Source: Pseudomonas sp. TH15
GTDB taxonomy: Bacteria; Pseudomonadota; Gammaproteobacteria; Pseudomonadales; Pseudomonadaceae
Direction of reading: 5' to 3'
Assembly (NCBI RefSeq): GCF_016651105.1
Contig: NZ_JAEKEL010000001.1
Coordinates: 774,001 to 838,000 of the forward strand
Length of the DNA: 64,000 nucleotides
Shown here: piece by piece, positions 1 through 8,259 of the stretch
Position numbering within the stretch: the stretch's first letter is position 1
Layout: the number at the start of each line of letters is the position of its first letter
Made by a program: the position numbers and the translations under genes
The notes under the pieces: generated by a model
Databases searched by the model: none
What the model was told of the DNA's origin: nothing
The model's input: the letters and a program-made list of their open reading frames with translations, nothing else

Positions 1-2
1 AT

Positions 3-245
3 GGAGTAGCAGCGATTGTTGCGAAAATGATCGTCCCGGGAGCACAAATCTATTGTGAGTTCAAAGAACAGCGATGTGGAAACAGGGTCGCTGTTCTGAG
101 GACATCCATGGGAACAATGATTCTTGAACCGCGACACGAGCGCGCCACCGGATTTGGTTACTTCGTGGTGACTTGGTACCCGCAAAAACGCGCACATGGC
201 ACGTTAGTGGGACACATACCACGAGTACCATCAAATCAGAAATAA
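3..245 (+). CDS. Unrecognised open frame, probably the C-terminal end of a gene cut by the window edge
   Basis: The frame is open from the left edge to a TAA at 243-245. The first ATG inside is at 27, but no Shine-Dalgarno sequence precedes it, so the true start is probably outside the window. The visible part has no motif I recognise; it contains two cysteines and ends in a basic, proline-containing tail. The stop codon is followed within a few bases by a good intrinsic terminator, which is the main argument that this is the end of a real transcribed gene. It could equally be a chance open frame in front of the terminator. Confidence 0.3.
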   Translation, partial: GVAAIVAKMIVPGAQIYCEFKEQRCGNRVAVLRTSMGTMILEPRHERATGFGYFVVTWYPQKRAHGTLVGHIPRVPSNQK

Positions 246-270
246 AAAAGGCGTCCGATGGACGCCTTTT
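246..270 (+). terminator. Intrinsic terminator
   Basis: A perfect 7-bp stem (GGCGTCC / GGACGCC) with a GAT loop is flanked by an A-run and TTTT, so it can work on both strands. It sits directly behind the open frame that ends at 245. Confidence 0.75.
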
Positions 271-626
271 AAGTATTTTTTGAGGAGTAGTCGCAGCGAT
301 TCTTTAGCTCCGGGCCTTACGGCCTTGGGTTCAGAATCCGACAGGCTAGCCCGTCGTCACTACTTCAGAGAAACCAGCTTTCTCTGCTGCCAAAAATGCG
401 GGGGAGCTTTTACTGGTGCCCAGTCCCGACGAATGCGCAGTTGCAGTCCTCGAACGGGATGATCCGTCAATGCCGGGCGAGAGTCAACGCTCCAATTCAG
501 GCAAGCAGTGACAGCCCATCGGGTCTTGATACGTCTTGTAAACCTCTATTCCAGCATTGAAACCCGGCTCAACTACCCTTCAAAAAACCGCAGGAAGCGG
601 TTCCCGTAGAAGCTCAAGGAACGACC
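271..626. other. Non-coding stretch upstream of comM
   Basis: No convincing gene is seen. The stretch holds several short hairpins: GGCC-TTAC-GGCC near 313-324, an imperfect palindrome around GGCTAGCC at 340-355, and an 8-bp stem CAGAGAAA/TTTCTCTG at 366-386. The end carries the ribosome binding site of comM (AAGGA, about 8 bases before the ATG). No clear sigma-70 promoter could be assigned by eye. Confidence 0.4.
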
Positions 627-2120
627 ATGTCCCTCTCCATCGTCCATAGCCGCGCCCAGATAGGCGTGGATGCGCCCGCCGTTACCGTAGAAGTGCACCT
701 GGCCAATGGTTTGCCGTCACTGACGATGGTCGGTTTACCGGAAGCCGCGGTGAAGGAAAGCAAGGACCGGGTGCGCAGCGCGATCATCAATTCGGGGCTG
801 CAATTTCCGGCGCGGCGGATCACGTTGAATCTCGCCCCGGCGGATTTACCGAAGGACGGCGGGCGGTTCGATCTGGCGATTGCCTTGGGGATTCTCTCGG
901 CCAGTGTTCAGGTGCCGACGCTGACGCTGGATGATGTGGAATGTCTGGGGGAATTAGCGCTTTCAGGCGCAGTGCGGGCTGTTCGTGGCGTGTTGCCGGC
1001 AGCGTTGGCGGCGCGCAAAGCCGGGCGCACGCTGGTGGTGCCACGAGCGAACGCCGAAGAGGCGTGCCTCGCGTCGGGGTTGAAGGTGATCGCGGTGGAT
1101 CATTTGCTTCAGGCAGTGGCGCACTTCAATGGACACACACCGATCGAGCCTTATGTTTCCAACGGTTTGCTGTACGCCAGCATGCCCTACCCTGACTTGA
1201 ATGAGGTGCAGGGCCAACTGTCCGCCAAGCGTGCGCTGCTGATTGCGGCGGCGGGCGCGCATAACTTGTTGTTCAGCGGGCCGCCAGGAACGGGGAAAAC
1301 CCTGCTGGCCAGTCGTTTGCCAGGGCTGCTACCGCCGCTGGCCGAGAATGAAGCACTGGAAGTCGCGGCGATTCAGTCGGTCGCCAGTTGCGTGCAGCTA
1401 AGTCATTGGCCGCAGCGACCCTTTCGTCAGCCCCACCACTCGGCATCAGGCCCGGCACTGGTCGGTGGCGGCTCACGACCGCAACCCGGCGAAATCACCC
1501 TCGCCCACCACGGCGTGCTGTTTCTGGACGAACTCCCGGAGTTTGATCGCAAGGTGCTGGAGGTTTTGCGGGAGCCACTGGAGTCCGGCCACATCGTTAT
1601 ATCCCGCGCCAAGGACCGCGTACGCTTTCCGGCGCGCTTCCAATTGGTGGCCGCGATGAACCCCTGCCCCTGTGGATATCTTGGCGAGCCGAGCGGCAGA
1701 TGCAGCTGTTCACCGGACATGGTCCAGCGCTACCGCAACAAACTGTCGGGGCCACTGCTGGATCGCATCGATTTGCACCTGACCGTCGCTCGGGAAGCGA
1801 CTGCATTGAATCCTGCTCCCAAACCTGGCGACGACACGGCAACCGCGGCAGCACTGGTTGCTGACGCAAGAGAACGACAACACAAACGCCAGGGCTGCGC
1901 CAATGCATTCCTCGATCTGCCGGGGCTGCGCCGGCACTGCAAGTTATCCACAGCCGATGAAAGCTGGCTGGAATCCGCTTGTGAACGACTGACATTGTCA
2001 CTACGAGCAGCCCACCGATTGCTCAAAGTAGCCCGAACCCTGGCGGACCTTGAGCAAGTCGATGGCATTAGCCGCGAGCATCTGGCGGAAGCGCTGCAAT
2101 ACCGACCAACAGCGAGCTGA
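627..2120 (+). CDS. comM: ComM/YifB family AAA+ ATPase (Mg-chelatase-like)
   Basis: A 497-residue protein of full family length. The N-terminal ChlI-like domain is followed by an AAA+ core with Walker A GPPGTGKT at about 218-225, a Walker B-type LDELPEF near 300-306, and the family's cysteine-rich CPCGYLG segment from residue 347. The C-terminus matches the Mg-chelatase subunit C-terminal domain. ComM family proteins are hexameric helicases that promote branch migration during natural transformation in several Gammaproteobacteria. The start is supported by AAGGA. It converges on the DUF4432 gene with only 6 bases between the stops. comM is a known island insertion target in Acinetobacter, but this copy is intact. 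Confidence 0.95.
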   Translation: MSLSIVHSRAQIGVDAPAVTVEVHLANGLPSLTMVGLPEAAVKESKDRVRSAIINSGLQFPARRITLNLAPADLPKDGGRFDLAIALGILSASVQVPTLTLDDVECLGELALSGAVRAVRGVLPAALAARKAGRTLVVPRANAEEACLASGLKVIAVDHLLQAVAHFNGHTPIEPYVSNGLLYASMPYPDLNEVQGQLSAKRALLIAAAGAHNLLFSGPPGTGKTLLASRLPGLLPPLAENEALEVAAIQSVASCVQLSHWPQRPFRQPHHSASGPALVGGGSRPQPGEITLAHHGVLFLDELPEFDRKVLEVLREPLESGHIVISRAKDRVRFPARFQLVAAMNPCPCGYLGEPSGRCSCSPDMVQRYRNKLSGPLLDRIDLHLTVAREATALNPAPKPGDDTATAAALVADARERQHKRQGCANAFLDLPGLRRHCKLSTADESWLESACERLTLSLRAAHRLLKVARTLADLEQVDGISREHLAEALQYRPTAS

Positions 2121-2126
2121 CCGTGA

Positions 2127-3341
2127 TTACTCCTTAGTCAGATCCACCAACGGCGCTTGCCGCACTTCAGTCTCGCGCCCACCCTGAATCTCGCTAACAC
2201 GATTCAACGCTTTATCCACAGCCCCCTTATCCGCCAACAAGCTGTAGCGAATCTGAAACTGCTTCTGCTCTTTCACCCCAATCGTCGGCACCAAACCAAG
2301 TGGCCGCTGATACCGACGGTTGTAGGAAAAGCTCGTCCCAGGCTCCAACCCAGTGACATAACCCTGCCCTTGGGTATCGGTGTTTTTCCACAACGAGAAC
2401 ACTGGCAACTGCTGAGTATTGAAGCCGACGGAAACCCCGAGGCTGCCAGCCTTGTTATGCAACACGGTCAGCGTGTCGCCCTTGGCATCGCCGTACGGCA
2501 CGACGTTGTAAACCGTCTCGTCGTAATCCTTGGTCGGCGCACGGTAGGTCTGCCAGTCCGACAGTTCCGCTTTGGCCTTGTCGTTGAATGGCGAAACCTG
2601 CTTCACCGGCGCAGTAAAACGGGCGCCCTGTTCCAGGAATGGCGTGCTGAAGTTGCTGTGGTACAGCGCCTGGTATTCCTTCGGATAGTCGCCGTTGTTG
2701 GTCAACGTATCGTTGAGAGCAAACGCCACGCTGCCCGGTTCGGTGACCAGTTCGGTCTGCACCGAGAAGTCGACTTTCTTGAACGCCTGCTCCTTCAGCT
2801 CGCCGCGCAGGCTGATGGTGTACGGCGGTTTTTCGTCGATGTGCAGGGTTACTTTACTGGCCGGGATGTTGGCAGCGCGGCCGTGGAGGGTCAGCAGTTC
2901 GCCGTTGTCCATGCCGGGGTGGCCGACCCATTCGTAGCCGCAGCGGGCGACGAGTTCGTTGAAGCCTTCCAGCCAACCCAAGCCGCCGCGACCATTGAGT
3001 TCGATAAAGGACGGATTGACCACGTCCTTGACCGGCGAATCCCAGCCCATCCGCACATTGCCGACAGACGCTTGCAGGACGTTCATCCCACGGGTCGGCA
3101 CCACCGAGAGTTTCAGCGTGCCGTTATCGATGTCGACGATGCTGACGCCCTCCTGCCGACCACCGTGCAAGGTGCGCAGGGTCACGGAAAAAGGTTTGTC
3201 GGTTGTCACCCCGAGTTGCTGGCTGGTGATCTGCCAGTTCTGGGCGGCTTTGTCGGTGTCGAGCAGGACGTAATCCCAGGCCAAGGCGTGGGAGGCAGCG
3301 GACAGCGCGCCGAGGGCGACGGCGAGTTTGAGCGGGGTCAT
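2127..3341 (-). CDS. Exported DUF4432 family protein (aldose-epimerase-like fold)
   Basis: A 404-residue protein with a clear signal peptide (about residues 1-21, ending SHALA), so probably periplasmic. The body resembles DUF4432, a family related to aldose 1-epimerases, with segments such as FNELVARCGYEW and LHGRAANIPA. Family members are thought to bind or isomerise sugars, but no substrate is established here. Most DUF4432 proteins I know of are cytoplasmic, so the signal peptide is notable. It is a single-gene unit converging on comM. The start is supported by AAGAAAGG upstream. Confidence 0.8.
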   Translation of the reverse strand: MTPLKLAVALGALSAASHALAWDYVLLDTDKAAQNWQITSQQLGVTTDKPFSVTLRTLHGGRQEGVSIVDIDNGTLKLSVVPTRGMNVLQASVGNVRMGWDSPVKDVVNPSFIELNGRGGLGWLEGFNELVARCGYEWVGHPGMDNGELLTLHGRAANIPASKVTLHIDEKPPYTISLRGELKEQAFKKVDFSVQTELVTEPGSVAFALNDTLTNNGDYPKEYQALYHSNFSTPFLEQGARFTAPVKQVSPFNDKAKAELSDWQTYRAPTKDYDETVYNVVPYGDAKGDTLTVLHNKAGSLGVSVGFNTQQLPVFSLWKNTDTQGQGYVTGLEPGTSFSYNRRYQRPLGLVPTIGVKEQKQFQIRYSLLADKGAVDKALNRVSEIQGGRETEVRQAPLVDLTKE

Positions 3342-3451
3342 GGGGAAAGCCTTTCTTGGAGTTGTATATTTTTTATAGCGCTGATGAATCGTTTCAGCAA
3401 GTGTATTAGATCGACAGATCGCCTGTTCTGCCGAAGATCTTCAGCGATGCA

Positions 3452-3472
3452 ATCGCGGGCTTGCTCGCGAAG
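3452..3472. repeat. Single REP element
   Basis: One REP core (CGCGGGCTTGCTCGCG) lies between the DUF4432 gene and the end of the chemoreceptor gene. No inverted partner is present, unlike most REPs in this window. Confidence 0.7.
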
Positions 3473-3489
3473 GCTATTTCAAAGGCGCC

Positions 3490-5466
3490 TCAACGAAACC
3501 GATCAACCTCTTGGCGCAAGTCTGCCGCCAGCGACTCCAATTCCTTGGCGGTAATGGCCAGGTTCGACACCACTTCGCGCTGCTCACTGTTCGCCAGCGC
3601 AATGCTCTGAAGATTGCTGCTGAGCAAGGTCGCGGTGCTGCTCTGCTCCTGAGTTGCCGTGGTGATCGCGGCAAACTGCTGCCCCGCCGAACGGCTCTGC
3701 TCATCAATGCGCGCCAGTGCCGATGCGACGTTGGCGTTGCGCGACAAGCCTTCCTGCATCAGCACGTTGCCCTGCTCCATGGTGCTGATGGCGTTGCCGG
3801 TTTCCTGCTGGATGCTTTGGATCATGCCGGAAATTTCGTCCGTCGCTTCGCGTGTCCGCGACGCCAGGTTACGGACCTCATCCGCCACCACCGCGAACCC
3901 ACGGCCCTGCTCGCCCGCACGGGCGGCTTCGATCGCGGCGTTCAGCGCCAGCAGGTTGGTCTGATCGGCAATCGCGGTAATCACGCCGACAATGCCGCCG
4001 ATTTCCTGGGAGCGCTGGCCGAGGGTGTTAATCACGGTCGCGGTGCTGTTCAAGGCACCAGCGATTTGCTCCAGAGAAGCGGACGCTTCCTCCATGGATG
4101 TACGACCGATCTGGGTTTGCTGTGCGTTTTCCTGGGCCAGACGCTGGGTGCTGCCCATATTGTCGGCAATGTCCAGGGACGTGGCGCTGAACTCTTCCAC
4201 GGCGCCGGCCATGCTGGTGATCTCGCCGGACTGCTGCTCCATCCCTTCATACGCGCCGCCGGACAGACCGGACAAGGCCTGGGCACGACTGTTGACCTCT
4301 TCCGACGCCTTGCGGATGTGCTCGACCATGGTCGACAGCGCTTGGCTCATCTGGTTGAAAGCCCGGGCCAACTGACCAATTTCGTCATTGCTCGACACGT
4401 TCAGGCGCACGCTCAAATCACCGGCACCCAAGGCTTCAGCCTGACGCACCAGATCCCCCAACGGCGCCAGTTTGCTGCGCAGCAACCAGACTGCCGAACC
4501 CACCGCAATCAACATCGCCAGCAGGCTGCCAATCGCCAGTTTAATGCCGACGTTCCAGGTCACGGCGCTGATTTCGTCTTGCGGCATGCTTGCCACCACC
4601 GACCATGGTCCGCCTTCGAAGGGCACGGCGAGGCTGTAGAATTCTTTCGATTTGTCGCTCCAGAACTCGCCCTTGCCCGGCTTCTTCGCCAGCGCAACGA
4701 TGGCCGGCACGGCTTGATCCAGCGCTTGTACGCCGGCGATTGGCACTAGCCATTTATTCTGTTCGTCGAGCAGTGCCAGGGAGCCGGTCTGGCCGATACG
4801 GAAGCGTTTAAGGTTCTCGAACTGCGCGTTCTGCGCGTCGGTGTAATCGAATCCTACGAACAGCACGGCAATCACCTTACCGCTGCTGTCGCGTACGGGG
4901 GTGTACTGAGTCATGTAGGAGCGGTCGAACAACAAGGCGCGACCGACATAACTCTGCCCCGCCATCAAGCGTGCATAGGCCGGGTGAGCGTGGTCCAGCA
5001 ACGTGCCGATGGCCCGGCTACCGTCCTGTTTGCTCAGGGACGTGCTGACCCGAATGAAATCCTCGCCGCTGCGCACGAACAACGTCGCCACGCCGGCGGT
5101 CATTTGCTTGAACTCGTCGACTTCCTTGAAGTTGTTGTTCAACACTTCGCTGCCCAGGTGCAAGCCCGGGGTCTGCACGCCCGCGACGGTCACCGGCTCA
5201 TCCGCGTGCACGGTGAGGCCCGCGCTGAAGCGCTTCTCGAACAGACCGCTCAGGCGCTGAGTGCTTTCACGCAACGTGCCGTGGAACGTACTCAGCTGAT
5301 CCGCCAGCAACCGGGCCTCACTGGCCAGGTGTTCTTCGCGGGTGGCGAGGTTGGCGGTGTTCAGCGAGCGCAGTGCGAACACGGTGCTACCGCTGATGAC
5401 AATCGCCAGAATCACGGCTAGCGCGAGACCAAGCTGTGAGGCGATCCGGGCACGGGGATGAGACAT
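3490..5466 (-). CDS. Methyl-accepting chemotaxis protein with periplasmic Cache domain
   Basis: A 658-residue transmembrane chemoreceptor. There is an N-terminal membrane segment (about 10-32), a periplasmic ligand domain of the Cache_3/Cache_2 type (about 35-305), a second membrane segment (about 308-328), a HAMP domain (330-385) and a long cytoplasmic signalling coiled coil. The conserved hairpin tip, which binds CheA/CheW, includes [20 protein letters not shown]. The ligand cannot be told from sequence; Cache receptors of this type often sense organic acids, amino acids or amines. The gene stands alone. The start is supported by AGGAG 7 bases upstream. Confidence 0.93.
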   Translation of the reverse strand: MSHPRARIASQLGLALAVILAIVISGSTVFALRSLNTANLATREEHLASEARLLADQLSTFHGTLRESTQRLSGLFEKRFSAGLTVHADEPVTVAGVQTPGLHLGSEVLNNNFKEVDEFKQMTAGVATLFVRSGEDFIRVSTSLSKQDGSRAIGTLLDHAHPAYARLMAGQSYVGRALLFDRSYMTQYTPVRDSSGKVIAVLFVGFDYTDAQNAQFENLKRFRIGQTGSLALLDEQNKWLVPIAGVQALDQAVPAIVALAKKPGKGEFWSDKSKEFYSLAVPFEGGPWSVVASMPQDEISAVTWNVGIKLAIGSLLAMLIAVGSAVWLLRSKLAPLGDLVRQAEALGAGDLSVRLNVSSNDEIGQLARAFNQMSQALSTMVEHIRKASEEVNSRAQALSGLSGGAYEGMEQQSGEITSMAGAVEEFSATSLDIADNMGSTQRLAQENAQQTQIGRTSMEEASASLEQIAGALNSTATVINTLGQRSQEIGGIVGVITAIADQTNLLALNAAIEAARAGEQGRGFAVVADEVRNLASRTREATDEISGMIQSIQQETGNAISTMEQGNVLMQEGLSRNANVASALARIDEQSRSAGQQFAAITTATQEQSSTATLLSSNLQSIALANSEQREVVSNLAITAKELESLAADLRQEVDRFR

Positions 5467-5640
5467 GACAGCTCCTGGCCGAGCGACCGGATCCTCCTTG
5501 ATCCGGCTCTACGCTCAGCAAAATTTCTAATAATGGGAAAAACGCGAAACCGGCACGAAGGTTCCACAAGCAGATTTTCGGCGGCAACGCTGAATACTTG
5601 AGTAATTAACCCGGTTATGGCCACGGGCAGCTACATCGAT

Positions 5641-6561
5641 TTAGCTCAAGCGTTCGACGTCCGGCAACTCCATGGCCCGGACTTCCCCTTGCAGAAAATC
5701 GCTGAGCCGGCGCAAACGTTCGCCACCGGGGCGGGTTTTCGGCCAGACCAGGTAATAATTCTCACCGCTGGCGACGGCGGTCGGCCACGGCAAACTCAGA
5801 CGCCCCTGCGCCACGTCCTCGGCCACCATCAGCAAATCCCCCATCGACACGCCATAACCTCGGGCGGCCGCGATCATGCCCAATTCCAGCGTGTCGAACA
5901 CCTGCCCGCCCTTGAGCGAGACCTGATCCGACAGCCCCATGCGCTCCAGCCAACTGCGCCAGTCGCGACGGTCCGGCGTCGGGTGCAGCAGCTCGGCGCT
6001 GGCCAGCCGCGCGACGTCCCACGGCTGATCCTTCAGAAGATTCGGCGCGCCCACCGGAATCAGCTCTTCGGGAAACAGGAACGTCGCCTCCCAGTCCGGA
6101 GGAAAATTCCCATTGCTGAGGATGACGGCGCAGTCGAACGGTTCGTGGTTGAAGTCCACGGAGTCGATGTCCATCCAGGCGCTGGTCAACTGCACTTCAT
6201 TACCCGGTTGCAAGTGGCGAAAGCGACTGAGCCGCGCCAGCAACCAACGCATGGTGAGGGTCGACGGAGCCTTCATACGCAGGATGTCGTCTTCGGCGCG
6301 CAAGGTGTTGCAGGCGCGCTCCAGGGCCGTGAAGCCTTCGCGGATGCCCGGCAGGATCAGCCGCGCCGACTCGGTCAGTTGCAAGTTGCGCCCGCTGCGG
6401 TGAAACAGCCGACAGGCGAAATGCTCTTCCAGCGTACGAATATGCCGACTGACCGCGCTTTGGGTGATCGACAGTTCTTCGGCCGCGCGGGTAAACGAAC
6501 TGTGCCGCGCCGCCGCTTCGAATGCGCGCAGGGCATACAAGGGAGGAAGACGACGTGACAT
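5641..6561 (-). CDS. LysR family transcriptional regulator (GcvA-like)
   Basis: 306 residues beginning MSRRLPPLYALRAFEAAARH, typical of the GcvA subgroup. The winged helix-turn-helix covers about residues 8-65 (FTRAAEELSITQSAVSRHI), followed by a LysR substrate-binding domain. A longer frame extends 86 codons upstream, but the internal ATG at 6561 has AGGAG at the right distance and gives the usual family length, so I use it. It is divergent from the MATE transporter gene, sharing about 150 bp of promoter region, and may regulate it; LysR proteins commonly control a divergent neighbour. The effector is unknown. Confidence 0.88.
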   Translation of the reverse strand: MSRRLPPLYALRAFEAAARHSSFTRAAEELSITQSAVSRHIRTLEEHFACRLFHRSGRNLQLTESARLILPGIREGFTALERACNTLRAEDDILRMKAPSTLTMRWLLARLSRFRHLQPGNEVQLTSAWMDIDSVDFNHEPFDCAVILSNGNFPPDWEATFLFPEELIPVGAPNLLKDQPWDVARLASAELLHPTPDRRDWRSWLERMGLSDQVSLKGGQVFDTLELGMIAAARGYGVSMGDLLMVAEDVAQGRLSLPWPTAVASGENYYLVWPKTRPGGERLRRLSDFLQGEVRAMELPDVERLS

Positions 6562-6712
6562 GGAGAAAGCTCCTATAGCGGGATTCGGCAAACTTATCAG
6601 AAACGCCGCAGGATGAGTTTTAATCATGCCACCCATCCTTTTTATCCCTTTGTGCAAACCCCGCAGAGCGCCGAGAATCGTGCCTTTCCAGTTCATCTCA
6701 TAAGGGAGCGTG

Positions 6713-8116
6713 ATGACCATGCAGCATCCAGCACGTATCGAACTCTGGGCCATCCTGCGGCTGGCGGGGCCGTTGATTGCCTCGCAGTTGGCGCACATGC
6801 TGATGGTCCTCACCGACACCTTGATGATGGCGCGCCTGAGTCCCGAGGCGTTGGCCGGCGGTGGGCTGGGCGCGGCGACTTACTCGTTCGTGTCGATTTT
6901 CTGCATCGGCGTGATCGCCGCAGTCGGCACCCTGGTGGCAATCCGTCAGGGCGCCGGCGATATCGTTGGCGCGGCGCGACTGACGCAAGCCGGGCTTTGG
7001 CTGGCGTGGTTGATGGCGCTGGTGGCGGGGTTGCTGCTGTGGAACCTAAAACCGGTGTTGCTGCTTTTTGGCCAGACCGAAACCAACGTCCACTCCGCCG
7101 GGCTGTTCCTGACGTTCCTGCCGTTCGCCCTGCCCGGCTACCTGAGTTTCATGGCCCTGCGCGGCTTCACCAGCGCCATCGGCCGGGCGACACCGGTGAT
7201 GGTCATCAGCCTCTGCGGCACCGTGGCCAACTTCCTGCTCAACTATGCGCTGATCACCGGGATGTTCGGTTTGCCGAAAATGGGCCTGGTGGGGATCGGC
7301 CTGGTGACCGCGATTGTTGCCAACCTGATGGCCGTGGCGCTGGCGCTGCATATTCGTCGGCACCCGGCGTATGACGCTTACCCATTGCGCCAGGGTCTGT
7401 CACGGCCGAACCGTCAGTACCTGAAAGAACTGTGGCGCCTGGGCCTGCCAATTGGTGGCACCTACGCGGTGGAAGTCGGGTTGTTTGCCTTCGCGGCGCT
7501 GTGCATGGGCACCATGGGCAGCACGCAATTGGCGGCGCACCAGATCGCGCTGCAGATTGTCTCGGTGGCGTTCATGGTGCCGGCGGGGCTTTCGTATGCG
7601 ATCACCATGCGCATCGGCCAGCACTACGGCGCCGGGCAACTGCTCGATGCGCGGCTGGCCGGTCGGGTCGGGATCGCCTTTGGCGGCGCTTCGATGCTCG
7701 CCTTCGCCATGGTCTTCTGGCTGCTGCCGAATCAGTTGATTGGCTTGTTCCTCGACCACAACGACCCGGCCTTTCGCCCGGTCATCGACCTGGCTGTGAG
7801 CCTGTTGGCGGTGGCAGCGTGGTTTGAGCTGTTCGACGGCACGCAAACCATCGCCATGGGCTGCATTCGCGGGCTCAAGGATGCCAAGACCACGTTTTTG
7901 GTCGGGCTCGGTTGCTATTGGCTGATTGGCGCGCCGGCCGCGTGGATGATGGCCTTCAATCTGAACTGGGGCCCAACGGGCGTCTGGTGGGGGTTGGCGC
8001 TGGGACTGGCGTGCGCGGCGGTGAGTTTGACGCTGGCGTTTGAGTGGAAGATGAAGCGGATGATTCGGCGCGAGCCTGCGTCAGGGGCAAGCTTCCAAGT
8101 CGCCCAGCCTGACTGA
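6713..8116 (+). CDS. norM: MATE family multidrug efflux transporter (NorM-like)
   Basis: About 467 residues with twelve hydrophobic segments, the MATE length and layout. The N-terminal half begins with the typical LAGPLIASQLAHM and an early acidic residue in the first helix region (LTDTLMM), and the internal duplication of two six-helix bundles is visible. MATE pumps export cationic drugs and dyes in exchange for Na+ or H+. The start may be GTG 6710, ATG 6713 or ATG 6719; AAGGGAG best fits 6713. It is divergent from the LysR gene. By position it matches PA5294 of P. aeruginosa. Confidence 0.9.
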   Translation: MTMQHPARIELWAILRLAGPLIASQLAHMLMVLTDTLMMARLSPEALAGGGLGAATYSFVSIFCIGVIAAVGTLVAIRQGAGDIVGAARLTQAGLWLAWLMALVAGLLLWNLKPVLLLFGQTETNVHSAGLFLTFLPFALPGYLSFMALRGFTSAIGRATPVMVISLCGTVANFLLNYALITGMFGLPKMGLVGIGLVTAIVANLMAVALALHIRRHPAYDAYPLRQGLSRPNRQYLKELWRLGLPIGGTYAVEVGLFAFAALCMGTMGSTQLAAHQIALQIVSVAFMVPAGLSYAITMRIGQHYGAGQLLDARLAGRVGIAFGGASMLAFAMVFWLLPNQLIGLFLDHNDPAFRPVIDLAVSLLAVAAWFELFDGTQTIAMGCIRGLKDAKTTFLVGLGCYWLIGAPAAWMMAFNLNWGPTGVWWGLALGLACAAVSLTLAFEWKMKRMIRREPASGASFQVAQPD

Positions 8117-8139
8117 GATCCCTGTAGGAGCGAGGCTTG

Positions 8140-8234
8140 TGTGGCGAGGGAGCTTGCTCCCGCTCGACTGCGCAGCAGTCGCAAAGATTTTGTGGCCGCT
8201 ACGCGCCCAAGCGGGAGCAAGCTCCCTCGCCACA
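8140..8234. repeat. Inverted repeat pair (REP-type, TGTGGCGAGGGAGC class)
   Basis: Two arms of about 24 bases (TGTGGCGAGGGAGCTTGCTC and its complement) face each other around a short centre containing GACTGCGCAGCAGTC, itself palindromic. It lies between the converging ends of the MATE and EAL genes, where it may act as a bidirectional terminator or RNA stabiliser. Confidence 0.85.
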
Positions 8235-8259
8235 AGAGCCCGTCCCACAGATTTCGCGT

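Noticed and set aside
280..462. 60-codon open frame upstream of comM
   Set aside because: No ribosome binding site, no similarity that I recognise, and it runs through several hairpins.
2157..3554. A 465-codon plus-strand open frame
   Set aside because: Antisense to the DUF4432 gene, which has a signal peptide and ribosome binding site on the other strand.
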